NCBI GenBank assembly: GCA_021805865.1
Contig: JAJZDX010000025.1
Location: 1 to 64,000, forward strand
Origin: Pseudomonadota bacterium
GTDB taxonomy: Bacteria; Pseudomonadota; Gammaproteobacteria; Steroidobacterales; Steroidobacteraceae
DNA: 64,000 nt
Reading direction: 5' to 3'
Position numbers and translations under genes: made by a program. Numbering within the stretch: the stretch's first letter is position 1; the number at the start of each line of letters is the position of its first letter. Below are positions 7,783-16,035 of this stretch, piece after piece. The notes under the pieces were generated by a model. It worked only from the letters and a program-made list of their open reading frames with translations, was not told the DNA's origin and did not search any database.

Positions 7783-9624
7783 ATGCCCGCCTACCGTTCC
7801 CGCACCAGCACCGCCGGCCGCAACATGGCCGGAGCCCGCTCACTGTGGCGCGCCACCGGCATGAAGGATGCCGACTTCGAAAAGCCCATCATCGCGGTCG
7901 CCAACTCCTTCACCCAGTTCGTGCCCGGCCACGTACATCTCAAGAACCTCGGCCAGCTGGTGATCGAGGAAATCGAGCGCGCCGGCGGCGTCGGCAAGGA
8001 GTTCAACACCATCGCGGTGGATGACGGCATCGCCATGGGCCATGACGGCATGCTCTACAGCCTGCCCTCCCGCGACATCATCGCCGACAGCGTGGAGTAC
8101 ATGTGCAACGCGCACACCGCCGATGCGCTGGTGTGCATCTCGAACTGCGACAAGATCACCCCCGGCATGCTGATGGCGGCTCTGCGCCTGAACATTCCGG
8201 CCGTGTTCGTCTCCGGCGGCCCGATGGAAGCGGGCAAGGCGCGCCTTGGGGGCAAGAACGCTTCGCTCGATCTGATCGATGCCATCGTGGCGGCGGCGGA
8301 CGACAGCGTGTCCGACGCCGATGTGCGCACGATAGAGCGTTCCGCCTGCCCCACCTGCGGATCGTGCTCGGGGATGTTCACCGCCAATTCGATGAACTGC
8401 CTCACCGAAGCGCTCGGCCTCTCCCTTCCGGGCAACGGCACGCTCATCGCCACGCATGCGGATCGCGAGCAGCTGTTCCGCCGGGCGGGACGGGTCATCG
8501 TGGACCTCACCAGGCGGTACTACCTGCAGGACGATGCGCGTGTCCTGCCGCGAAGCATCGCCAGCAAGGCTGCGTTCGAGAACGCCATATCGCTCGACAT
8601 CGCGATGGGCGGCTCGACCAACACCGTGCTGCATCTGCTCGCCGCCGCGCGGGAAGCGGAAGTCGGCTTCGGCATGAGCGACATCGACCGGCTGTCGCGC
8701 CGCGTTCCCAATCTGTGCAAGGTAGCCCCCTCCAGCCACTATCACCTCGAGGACGTGCATCGCGCCGGCGGCGTCATGGCGATCTTGGGCGAGCTCGATC
8801 GCGCTCATCTGCTCGACTGCTCCGTGCCGACGGTTCACTCGGCCTCGCTGGCCGATGCGCTCGAGAAATGGGATGTGGCGCGCACGAAGGATCCGGCGGT
8901 ACAGGAATTCTTCCGCGCCGCTCCCGCCGGCATCCCCACCCAGAGCGCGTTCTCGCAAAGCTGCCGGTATCCGGACCTCGACACCGACCGCGCATCCGGC
9001 TGCATTCGAAGCACCGAAGCCGCCTACAGCAAGGACGGCGGCCTCGCCGTGCTCTATGGAAACCTTGCCGAGCGCGGCTGCATCGTCAAGACCGCGGGCG
9101 TCGACAAGAGCATCCTCACCTTCCGCGGCCCCGCGGTGGTGGTAGAGAGCCAGGATGAAGCAGTGGAGGCCATCTTGGGCGGCAAAGTCAAGGCCGGGGA
9201 CGTCGTGGTCATCCGCTACGAGGGACCGCGCGGCGGCCCGGGAATGCAGGAGATGCTCTATCCGACGAGCTACCTGAAATCCAAGGGCCTGGGCAAGGTC
9301 TGTGCGCTGATCACCGACGGGCGCTTCTCGGGCGGCACCGCCGGCCTCTCGATCGGTCACGTGTCGCCCGAAGCCGCCGAGGGGGGCAATATCGGCCTGG
9401 TCGAGACCGGCGATACCCTCGTGATCGACATTCCGGCCCGCACCGTGCGCTTCGAGGTGGGGGAGGAGGAAATCGCCCGCCGGCGCGCGATCCAGGCCGC
9501 CAAGGGCTGGAAGCCGGCCGCACCGCGCAAGCGCAAGGTCAGCGCGGCGTTGAGGGCCTATGCAAAGCTCGTGACGAGCGCCGACCGCGGCGCGGTGCGC
9601 GATCTCGGCCTGCTGCCGGAGTAA
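7783..9624 (+). CDS. ilvD: dihydroxy-acid dehydratase
   Basis: This enzyme makes the 2-oxo acids of valine and isoleucine synthesis from 2,3-dihydroxy acids, using an Fe-S cluster. It has 613 aa, normal length for the long IlvD type. Visible features are the cluster cysteines in [10 protein letters not shown] and [19 protein letters not shown], then [18 protein letters not shown] and SIGHVSPEA near the C-terminus. A GGAGAGGAGGAG ribosome site precedes the ATG at 7783. An 8-bp GC hairpin (9627-9646) follows the stop and may help end the transcript. Confidence 0.95.
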   Translation: MPAYRSRTSTAGRNMAGARSLWRATGMKDADFEKPIIAVANSFTQFVPGHVHLKNLGQLVIEEIERAGGVGKEFNTIAVDDGIAMGHDGMLYSLPSRDIIADSVEYMCNAHTADALVCISNCDKITPGMLMAALRLNIPAVFVSGGPMEAGKARLGGKNASLDLIDAIVAAADDSVSDADVRTIERSACPTCGSCSGMFTANSMNCLTEALGLSLPGNGTLIATHADREQLFRRAGRVIVDLTRRYYLQDDARVLPRSIASKAAFENAISLDIAMGGSTNTVLHLLAAAREAEVGFGMSDIDRLSRRVPNLCKVAPSSHYHLEDVHRAGGVMAILGELDRAHLLDCSVPTVHSASLADALEKWDVARTKDPAVQEFFRAAPAGIPTQSAFSQSCRYPDLDTDRASGCIRSTEAAYSKDGGLAVLYGNLAERGCIVKTAGVDKSILTFRGPAVVVESQDEAVEAILGGKVKAGDVVVIRYEGPRGGPGMQEMLYPTSYLKSKGLGKVCALITDGRFSGGTAGLSIGHVSPEAAEGGNIGLVETGDTLVIDIPARTVRFEVGEEEIARRRAIQAAKGWKPAAPRKRKVSAALRAYAKLVTSADRGAVRDLGLLPE

Positions 9625-9626
9625 CC

Positions 9627-9646
9627 CTGCGGCGACGGCGCCGCAG
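9627..9646 (+). terminator. GC hairpin after ilvD
   Basis: CTGCGGCG (9627-9634) pairs with CGCCGCAG (9639-9646) around a 4-base loop, three bases after the ilvD stop. It has no T-run, so it is a possible but not classical terminator. Confidence 0.35.
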
Positions 9647-9919
9647 ATCCGCGCGAGAGCCTGCCTGCTGCCTCGGCCCCCTCGCGCATCACCACGGCGA
9701 CTGATACTGCGGAGTGCCGGTGCCGATCAGCGCCGAAACCAGCCGGTTGTCTGGATCATCGGAGTGGCTGATGCTCTCGGCGGTCGGCGAGGGCCGGCAG
9801 TCTTGCCAGAGCAATCACGCCCTGACATCGACCGGACCAACCAGCCGGACCCCAGGGAAACCGGCGATGATTATGTGAAAAATCACCCTGTCGGAAGCCC
9901 GATGCGAGTCGTCCGCCCC

Positions 9920-10387
9920 CTACTGCCGATCGATGCGGGCCGCGAAACAGCCGAACTTTGCGTAATGGGCATGGATGTAGGCGGTCTCGGGACTCGCCAG
10001 CAACCGCTCGATGAGACCCTCGACTGCCGCGCCTTCCACGATGTCCGCGTCGCGCAGCATATCGTTTCGATCGAACGCGCGCAGTGACAGCACCCTCGAG
10101 CGCAACTGCTCGGGCACTTCGTTGACGCGGTCGTATCGCGACTGTGCGCCTTCGCGAACGTAGATCGCGTAAGAGGAGCGAAACGGCGTCTCGACCGGCA
10201 GGTGGGTGTAGTTCAAGAGCAGAACCGACTCGCCGGGATCCGGGTCGCGCAGCTCGATCCGGTCGGGGTAGCCCGGCTTGCGATCGACGATTTGACGCAG
10301 CGCGCCGCGGCGAGCGAGCTCCGCTTCGGAAAGGCCGAACAGCGGCCGGAAAGGCTCGGGCGAGAGGCCGGTGATGCGAAAGTCCAT
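9920..10387 (-). CDS. DUF1203 family protein
   Basis: This 155-aa soluble protein matches the DUF1203 pattern. It starts MDFRITGLSPEPFRPLFGLSEAELA, has a central PDRIELRDPDPGESVLLLNYTHLPVETPFRSSYAIYVRE, and ends with AYIHAHYAKFGCFAARID. The family is small and its biochemical function is not established. It appears monocistronic between ilvD and a DUF1345 gene. A longer frame in another phase (9756-10415) is a shadow. Confidence 0.8.
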   Translation of the reverse strand: MDFRITGLSPEPFRPLFGLSEAELARRGALRQIVDRKPGYPDRIELRDPDPGESVLLLNYTHLPVETPFRSSYAIYVREGAQSRYDRVNEVPEQLRSRVLSLRAFDRNDMLRDADIVEGAAVEGLIERLLASPETAYIHAHYAKFGCFAARIDRQ

Positions 10388-10732
10388 TGACGGCTCCTTG
10401 GGCTGACGGGAGCAATCAGCCTAAAGCCCGCGCCCGTGCACAGCTCGCCGGAATCGGACTTCGCATCGGTGCGACCGGACGGGTTCGCGGTTTCTCCGGG
10501 CGATGGCCGCCGCCGCGCCAAGGGCTTCAGCCGCACGGACGGCGACACGAGGAGCGATGGGCGTATGCAGCTGGCACGCTCTTCTGCAGCAGGTTGCGGC
10601 GCCGCTGCGGGCGCGCGCTGCACGGCCCGAGGGCGATCATGGGCGATGCCACACGATTGAGTTCGATCCGCAGACCTGTGCGCGACTCACCTTCCCTGCC
10701 TTTCACAGCGCCATCACGGCGGCCGCGACCCC
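10388..10732. other. intergenic stretch without a recognised gene
   Basis: This is a GC-rich spacer between the DUF1203 and DUF1345 genes. I see no convincing coding sequence, terminator or repeat in it. Confidence 0.4.
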
Positions 10733-11281
10733 TCAGGTCGCAAGCAGCCCGGCGGTGATATTGATGGCGAACCCGATGATTGCGACATTGAATGCAAACG
10801 AAATGATCTCGTGGACGATCAGCACCCGGCGAATGGGGGTCTGCGTCGCCGATACATCGGCGGTCTGGCTCGCCGCGGCAATCGTGATGGAGAAATAGGC
10901 GAAGTCCCAGAACGTCGGCAGCTCGGTCCTTGGGAACAAGAGCGGGCGGTTCTCCGGAGGAGCGCTGTAGAAGAGATCCGCGTAGTGCATGGTGAACATG
11001 GTCGGCACGAGCAGCCAGGAATCGACCAGCGTCAGGGCCGCGAGCACGACCCGCCACACCCGCTCGCCCTGCGGGACATGCGGCAGCGTCGCAAGCGGCT
11101 CGACGATGGCGACCACGCTGAGAAGCGCGGCGACAATCACCATCACCAGGATGACCGGCGCCGACGGATCCTCCTCCATGTACCTGGAGCGAATGTCCTC
11201 GGCCGTGAGGCGTCTCATCCACAGATAGATCATCGCAAGAAAAAGCGTGACGCCGCCGTCCCAGCTGACGAGGACGCGCAC
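10733..11281 (-). CDS. DUF1345 membrane protein, start codon unclear
   Basis: This is an integral membrane protein of the DUF1345 family. Recognisable parts are VRVLVSWDGGVTLFLAMIYLWM, AEDIRSRYMEEDPSAPVILVM, then TMHYADLFY, PTFWDFAYFSITIAAASQTADV and a final helix. The listed start is the GTG at 11279-11281. However, the same frame stays open upstream to a TGA at 11489-11491, and about 35 residues just upstream (LFQRHLRFWIALAVGLAGY) read as the missing first membrane helix. No ATG, GTG or TTG occurs in that stretch. The true start is therefore unusual, or the gene has lost it. Confidence 0.7.
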   Translation of the reverse strand: MRVLVSWDGGVTLFLAMIYLWMRRLTAEDIRSRYMEEDPSAPVILVMVIVAALLSVVAIVEPLATLPHVPQGERVWRVVLAALTLVDSWLLVPTMFTMHYADLFYSAPPENRPLLFPRTELPTFWDFAYFSITIAAASQTADVSATQTPIRRVLIVHEIISFAFNVAIIGFAINITAGLLAT

Positions 11282-11632
11282 GGCGAGCGACCATCTCGCC
11301 GGCAGGAGAAAGTAACCCGCCAGGCCGACGGCCAGCGCGATCCAGAATCTGAGATGTCGCTGAAAGAGCTTGATCGGGAGCCCCCGTGTCCCACCGCGTG
11401 CGAAAAGCAGGCCTTCGAGCCGGTGATGTTCCCGGCCGCCCCCTCCGGCCGGCGCCCATCGAATTCGACCCGGATGGCCGGCCCGCCTTCATACCATACA
11501 GGCAGCAGCCGAATTTGGCCATATGCGGGTCTTTCAAACGCCGGTCTGACACGAGCGCACGCGGGCCGGTACACGGTGGCAACATCCGAAACACCCAGGG
11601 CGCGATCGGCGGCGCCGCCCGAAAGCGCGTGA

Positions 11633-12262
11633 TCAGACTTTCTCGACCGCGATGCGCAGGCCGAGGCCGATAAAGAGCGCGCCCAAGCCTCTGCGCAGCC
11701 ACAGGGAGGCGGAGGCATTGCGACGCAGGCCCCCGGCGATCCGGGCCGCAAAGCAAACGATCACGATGTTGGTCGGTAGCGCGATGACGCTGACCGTCAG
11801 GCCGAGGAGCAGGATCTGCAGGGCCGGGTGCGGCGCGGAGCGATTGACGAACTGCGGCAGGAGGGCGAGGAAGAACAGGGCGACCTTGGGGTTCAAGACA
11901 TCGCTCAGGAAGGCCTGCCGGAGGATGGTCCGGCCGTGGCGGGTGTCGAGGGCCTCCGCGCCGATCGCCAGCCGGTCCCGCTTGCGCCACAGCGTGCTCA
12001 CCCCGAGGTATATGAGATACGCCGCGCCGATCCATTTGACGACCGTGAATGCCGTGGCCGAGGCGGCGAGCAGCGCCGAGAGCCCGAGCACGGCGGCGGT
12101 GATATGGACGCATCCTCCCAGACTGAACCCGATGGCGGAGAGGATGCCGGCGCGGCGCCCCTGCGCAAGACACCGACCGAGCATGTACATCATGTCGGGT
12201 CCGGGCACGAGGACGAGCGCCAGGGCGGCCAGGACGAAGAGCAGGTAGCTGTGGAGAGTCAT
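11633..12262 (-). CDS. LysE/RhtB-family amino-acid exporter
   Basis: This 209-aa inner-membrane exporter is of the LysE/RhtB type. The N-terminus MTLHSYLLFVLAALALVLVPGPDMMYMLGR carries the family PGPD motif in helix 1. The segments GCVHITAAVLGLSALL, IGAAYLIYLGVSTLW and FLSDVLNPKVALFFLALLPQF follow. It probably exports a neutral amino acid or homoserine lactone; the substrate is not readable. The ATG at 12260-12262 fits the family; upstream codons in frame are not conserved. A LysR-type regulator relic lies just upstream. Confidence 0.85.
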   Translation of the reverse strand: MTLHSYLLFVLAALALVLVPGPDMMYMLGRCLAQGRRAGILSAIGFSLGGCVHITAAVLGLSALLAASATAFTVVKWIGAAYLIYLGVSTLWRKRDRLAIGAEALDTRHGRTILRQAFLSDVLNPKVALFFLALLPQFVNRSAPHPALQILLLGLTVSVIALPTNIVIVCFAARIAGGLRRNASASLWLRRGLGALFIGLGLRIAVEKV

Positions 12263-12361
12263 TGCACCCAGTCCCGAACTCGTGTGCCTACCGCATGTCG
12301 CAACGCTCGAGGGCGCTCGTGACTGCGGCGACATGACGAGATTGGCAGACTTCGTGCAGGT

Positions 12362-12700
12362 TCACAATACAACTTGGCGCAACGGAGACGGGACCAATGC
12401 GAACGCCTCCCCGGCGCGGGCGAGGAAGACCCTCAGGGCGCTCGTGCCGAGAGCGTCGCGCCGACGCACAAACACCGTGTCCGCGGTCGCCTCCCCCGCC
12501 GGCGGGGCGAGAACGGACAGAGAGGCTGCCGCAGCGGCTCCTTCGGCCAAGGCGCGCGGCAGCATCGTGATGCCGAGCCCCGTGCCGGCATCGGCGACAT
12601 TCGCAATCACCTCGCCGCATTCACCGTCGTGCGGGCGGTATCCCAGGAGGCCGCGGCGCGGCTCTTCCCCGATCATCCGCATTTCGCGATCTTCCCCGGT
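12362..12700 (-). pseudogene. LysR-type regulator, C-terminal remnant
   Basis: About 100 residues match only the end of a LysR effector domain: GECGEVIANVADAGTGLGITMLPRALAEG, then ATADTVFVRRRDALGTSALRVFLARAGEAF. No HTH part is present, and the sequence further upstream does not continue the family. It was probably the divergent or adjacent regulator of the LysE gene before truncation. The 5' boundary given here is approximate. Confidence 0.65.
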
Positions 12701-12783
12701 GATGGCGTCGAGGTGATGGAGATCCTGCCGGTCCCCTCGATGTAGCCCCGGCCGGCCGGCCTCATTGCGCCGCGCGCCCACCG

Positions 12784-12815
12784 GCAAGCGCCAGCGGCAG
12801 GTCGCTGGCGCTTGC
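12784..12815. repeat. 13-bp perfect hairpin upstream of the GH9 gene
   Basis: GCAAGCGCCAGCG (12784-12796) is the exact inverse of 12803-12815 with a 6-base loop. It lies between the LysR relic and the GH9 glycosidase. No T-run follows on either strand. It is either a bidirectional terminator-like hairpin or a regulatory structure before the AT-rich stretch at 12818-12840. Confidence 0.7.
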
Positions 12816-12885
12816 GGATGATACCGCTATCATATATCGTCGGAGTGGTGCTCGAGGGCGGGAAGCGCCGCGCCGGGCCTGTCAC

Positions 12886-15486
12886 GTGTGGAGCCGCCTC
12901 ATGCGCCGACTGCGAGCCGTTCTGGTGATGACTTTGCTCGCCGCGCCGGCTCCGAGCCGCGCCGCGCCGAACGCCGATCTCGCGCTGAAGATCACCCGCA
13001 GCGGCTACCTCTATGCGCCGGGCGTGAGCGTCATGCTCTACAGCGACAATTACAGCCCCGTATTCTTCGATCAGAAAGACGCGGCGCTGCAGATCATTCT
13101 GCATGACCATCGCATCGCCACCAACGGCAGCGTTCGGCTGCTGCCCACGCCTCAGCAATGGGACGCCATCCCGCACCTCATCAGCCGCAGCGCCAACGAG
13201 GCGCGCGAGCGGCTCAGCGCGCGGCTCTCCTATCCCGCCTATCACCTGCGCTATCGAGTCGTGGTGTCCGCGGAACCCGGCGGAGTGCGTGTCAGCGTCA
13301 ATCTCGCCAAGCCCCTGCCGAAAGCCCTCGTCGGCCGCGCAGGCTTCAATCTGGAGTTGCTGCCCTCCCTCTACATGGACAAGGCCTACGAAGTGGACGG
13401 CAAGGTGTTCGGGGTGCTGCCTCGCTATCCGGAGGATCAGATGGTCTCGGCTCCCGGGAAGCTCGGCTACCCCGGCGAGCCCTGGTATGTGCGCCAGTGG
13501 CACAAGGCCCTGCACTACATGGAGCCACTGCCCTTCGCGCAGGGCCGGCGCATCACCTTGGCGGTCGAGGACCCCCTGGATCGCATCAGCATCCGCTCCC
13601 AGACCGGGCCCCTGATGCTCTATGACGGACGCGACGTGGCGCAGAACGGCTGGTACGTGCTGCGCACGCTGATTCCAGCCGGCAGGACCCGCAACGCGGT
13701 GGTCTGGCACATCCGCCCGAGCTACATTCCAGGCTGGGTCCGCTCGCCCATGATCGCGCACAGCCAGGTCGGGTACGCCTCGGACTTCCGCAAGATCGCC
13801 ATCATCGAGCTCGGTCGGCGCTTCAAGGGCCCGAGGACCGCGACGCTCCTGCGGCTGACGGCGAACGGGGCGTACCGGAAAGCCTTCACCGCCACGGTCT
13901 CAAAGCCGCTGCGCTGGCTGCGCTACGACTACGTGAAGTTCAATTTCTCAGCCGTGAGGAAGCCGGGCCTCTACGAGATCGAATACGCCGGCCGGCGCAC
14001 CGACGTGTTCCCCATCGCCAAGGATGTCTACGGCAATACGTGGCAGACCTCGCTTGACGGCTTTCTCGCCGAGCAGATGGATCACGTCTCGGTGCGCGAC
14101 GCCTACCACATGTGGCACGGGGTCGCGCACCTGGGCGATGCGCTGCAGGCGCCGCCGAACCTCACCCACTTCGACGGCTACTGGATGGGGGCGAAGACCG
14201 ACTCTCCCTACAAGCCCGGCCAGCACATCCCGGGATTGAACGTCGGTGGGTGGTTCGATGCCGGTGATTTCGACAATGACGCCTTCGGCCAGTACGGCAC
14301 CATCCTCAATCTGGCCACCGCGTACAACACGTTCCACCTGAAGTGGGACGAGCTCACGGTGAACGAGAAGACCCGCTCGGTCATCATGCACCAGCCCGAT
14401 GGCATACCGGACATCGTCGAGCAGGTCGAGCACGGCGTGCTGCAGACGCTCGCACAGATCCACGCCGTGGGACATCCATTCACCGGCATTCAGTCCCCGT
14501 ACCTGCTGGGCTACACGTTCATCGGCGACGCCGCGTCCCAGACCGATGGGCTCATCTATGATCCGAAGCTGCGTCCCTTTCAGATCAAGGGGGACTACTC
14601 CGGTACGCCCGATGACCGATGGGCCTGGACGATGACCTCACCGAAGATGGAATTCGGGGCCGCAGCCGCGCTCGCGGCCGCCTCCCGCACCTTGAAAGGC
14701 TGGAACGGGCCGCTCGCGAAGCAGTGCCTCGATGCGGCGATGAGGCTCTGGAACAAGGCGGCGGCTCCATCCGATCACGAGCGCTACCGGCCGGACCGGG
14801 AGGGCTCCGGCGGGTTCCGCGAACACGCCTTGAACCCGCCGCAGTGGACAGCCGCCGTCGAGCTCGCCCTCGCCACCCGCGGCGCGGCGCCCTATAAGCG
14901 GCGTCTGGAAGCGCTCCTTCCCGCGATGCTGCAGCGAATCGGCTCAGGCGGCTGGCAAGCAGTGCAGGCGCGAGCGTATCTCAATGCGCGCGACAGAGCG
15001 CGCCTGAAGGCGGCGGTCCAGGCCTACGTTCCCAGGTTGAACCGCGAACTCGCCGCCACTCCGTTCGGCGTGCCGCCCTCACTCGGCTCCTGGGGCGACT
15101 CCGCCCAGGTGGCGGAATTCGGCGTCGAGATGTACTTCCTCCACGAGGCGTATCCCGGCATCGTCGGTTCGCAATACACGCTTCGAGCCGCCAACTACCT
15201 CCTCGGCACGCATCCGGTTTCCAGCGTCTCGTACATCTCTGCGATCGGCACCGCCTCGAAACTCAAGGCCTACGGCAACAACCGTGCCGACAATACGTTC
15301 ATTCCGGGCGGCATGATCCCAGGCTACATCATCATCAAGCCGGACTTCCCGGAGTGCATCACCAACTTCGGCTTCCTCTGGTACGAGGACGAATACACCA
15401 TCGATGCGGCGGCCACCTGGGTCCTCGAAGCCAACGCGGCAAACGCCATCGTCAAACAGGCCGCGCACGCCCGGATGGGGGAATAG
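12886..15486 (+). CDS. glycoside hydrolase family 9 (secreted endoglucanase type)
   Basis: This exported enzyme has 861-866 aa (GTG 12886 or ATG 12901). From the ATG a signal peptide is visible (MRRLRAVLVMTLLAAPAPSRA). A long beta-rich N-terminal region follows, then a CelD_N/Ig-like module (about residues 285-375, MIAHSQVGYASDFRKIAIIELG). The catalytic (alpha/alpha)6 barrel comes next, with the GH9 signature NVGGWFDAGDFDNDAFGQYG holding the nucleophile-side aspartates. Near the end is FGFLWYEDEYTIDAAATWVL with the probable proton-donor Glu. Family members cleave beta-1,4-glucans. The N-terminal 280 residues are unusual in length. It probably works with the TonB receptor downstream. Confidence 0.85.
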   Translation: MWSRLMRRLRAVLVMTLLAAPAPSRAAPNADLALKITRSGYLYAPGVSVMLYSDNYSPVFFDQKDAALQIILHDHRIATNGSVRLLPTPQQWDAIPHLISRSANEARERLSARLSYPAYHLRYRVVVSAEPGGVRVSVNLAKPLPKALVGRAGFNLELLPSLYMDKAYEVDGKVFGVLPRYPEDQMVSAPGKLGYPGEPWYVRQWHKALHYMEPLPFAQGRRITLAVEDPLDRISIRSQTGPLMLYDGRDVAQNGWYVLRTLIPAGRTRNAVVWHIRPSYIPGWVRSPMIAHSQVGYASDFRKIAIIELGRRFKGPRTATLLRLTANGAYRKAFTATVSKPLRWLRYDYVKFNFSAVRKPGLYEIEYAGRRTDVFPIAKDVYGNTWQTSLDGFLAEQMDHVSVRDAYHMWHGVAHLGDALQAPPNLTHFDGYWMGAKTDSPYKPGQHIPGLNVGGWFDAGDFDNDAFGQYGTILNLATAYNTFHLKWDELTVNEKTRSVIMHQPDGIPDIVEQVEHGVLQTLAQIHAVGHPFTGIQSPYLLGYTFIGDAASQTDGLIYDPKLRPFQIKGDYSGTPDDRWAWTMTSPKMEFGAAAALAAASRTLKGWNGPLAKQCLDAAMRLWNKAAAPSDHERYRPDREGSGGFREHALNPPQWTAAVELALATRGAAPYKRRLEALLPAMLQRIGSGGWQAVQARAYLNARDRARLKAAVQAYVPRLNRELAATPFGVPPSLGSWGDSAQVAEFGVEMYFLHEAYPGIVGSQYTLRAANYLLGTHPVSSVSYISAIGTASKLKAYGNNRADNTFIPGGMIPGYIIIKPDFPECITNFGFLWYEDEYTIDAAATWVLEANAANAIVKQAAHARMGE

Positions 15487-16035
15487 CCTTCCTCGGCGAA
15501 GACCGCAGATTGACCGAATCCCTTTCAGGCTCGAGCCGGAGGTGAAATCCCAGCGGGCCTGTGCTCGCGGGACCCGGTGCACCCCCTCCTCGCGCGAGCA
15601 CTGCCGCAGCAGGCTCGCCTCCGCCAGGAGCGCCATGTTCCTGCACGCAACGGCAAGGATTTCCGCCCGCCTGCCCCACCCCGCCCACCGTGAGATTCGC
15701 GCATGCGCGACCGACATCCGCCAGAGGCCACACATGCCGAAGGTGCGCCGTACGATCCCCGGCATCTGGTCGGACCCTCGCGCTTGCCAGCCATTCAGCG
15801 CAGTAGCGCCGGACAACAAAAGGCGCTCCGGGAGCGGCTTTGCAACAGGCCCAAACCTGTTGTGCCAGAACCACGATCACAAAAATAATTTGCCACGCCA
15901 ATGACTTGGACCGAGAACCTCCCTCGGCATAAGCGCAACTGTCAAGATCCCGCAATCATTTCGCAACGCTGGCGTCACATCGGGTCACTACCTTGCCGGA
16001 CTTTCGTACTGTCCTGAGTCCAAGAAAAGCAAGCA
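15487..16035. other. 549-base spacer without a recognised gene
   Basis: Several open frames cross this stretch but none resembles a protein family I know, and codon patterns look like shadow frames. The last 180 bases are AT-richer (about 15870-15960) and probably hold the promoter for the TonB receptor gene. Confidence 0.4.

Noticed and set aside
7840-9360. A 506-codon open frame antisense to ilvD
   Set aside because: The plus-strand IlvD motifs are unambiguous; the antisense frame is a codon-bias artefact.
15079-15819. A 246-codon minus-strand frame after the GH9 gene
   Set aside because: Its first part is antisense to the GH9 C-terminus and the rest matches no family; no ribosome site.
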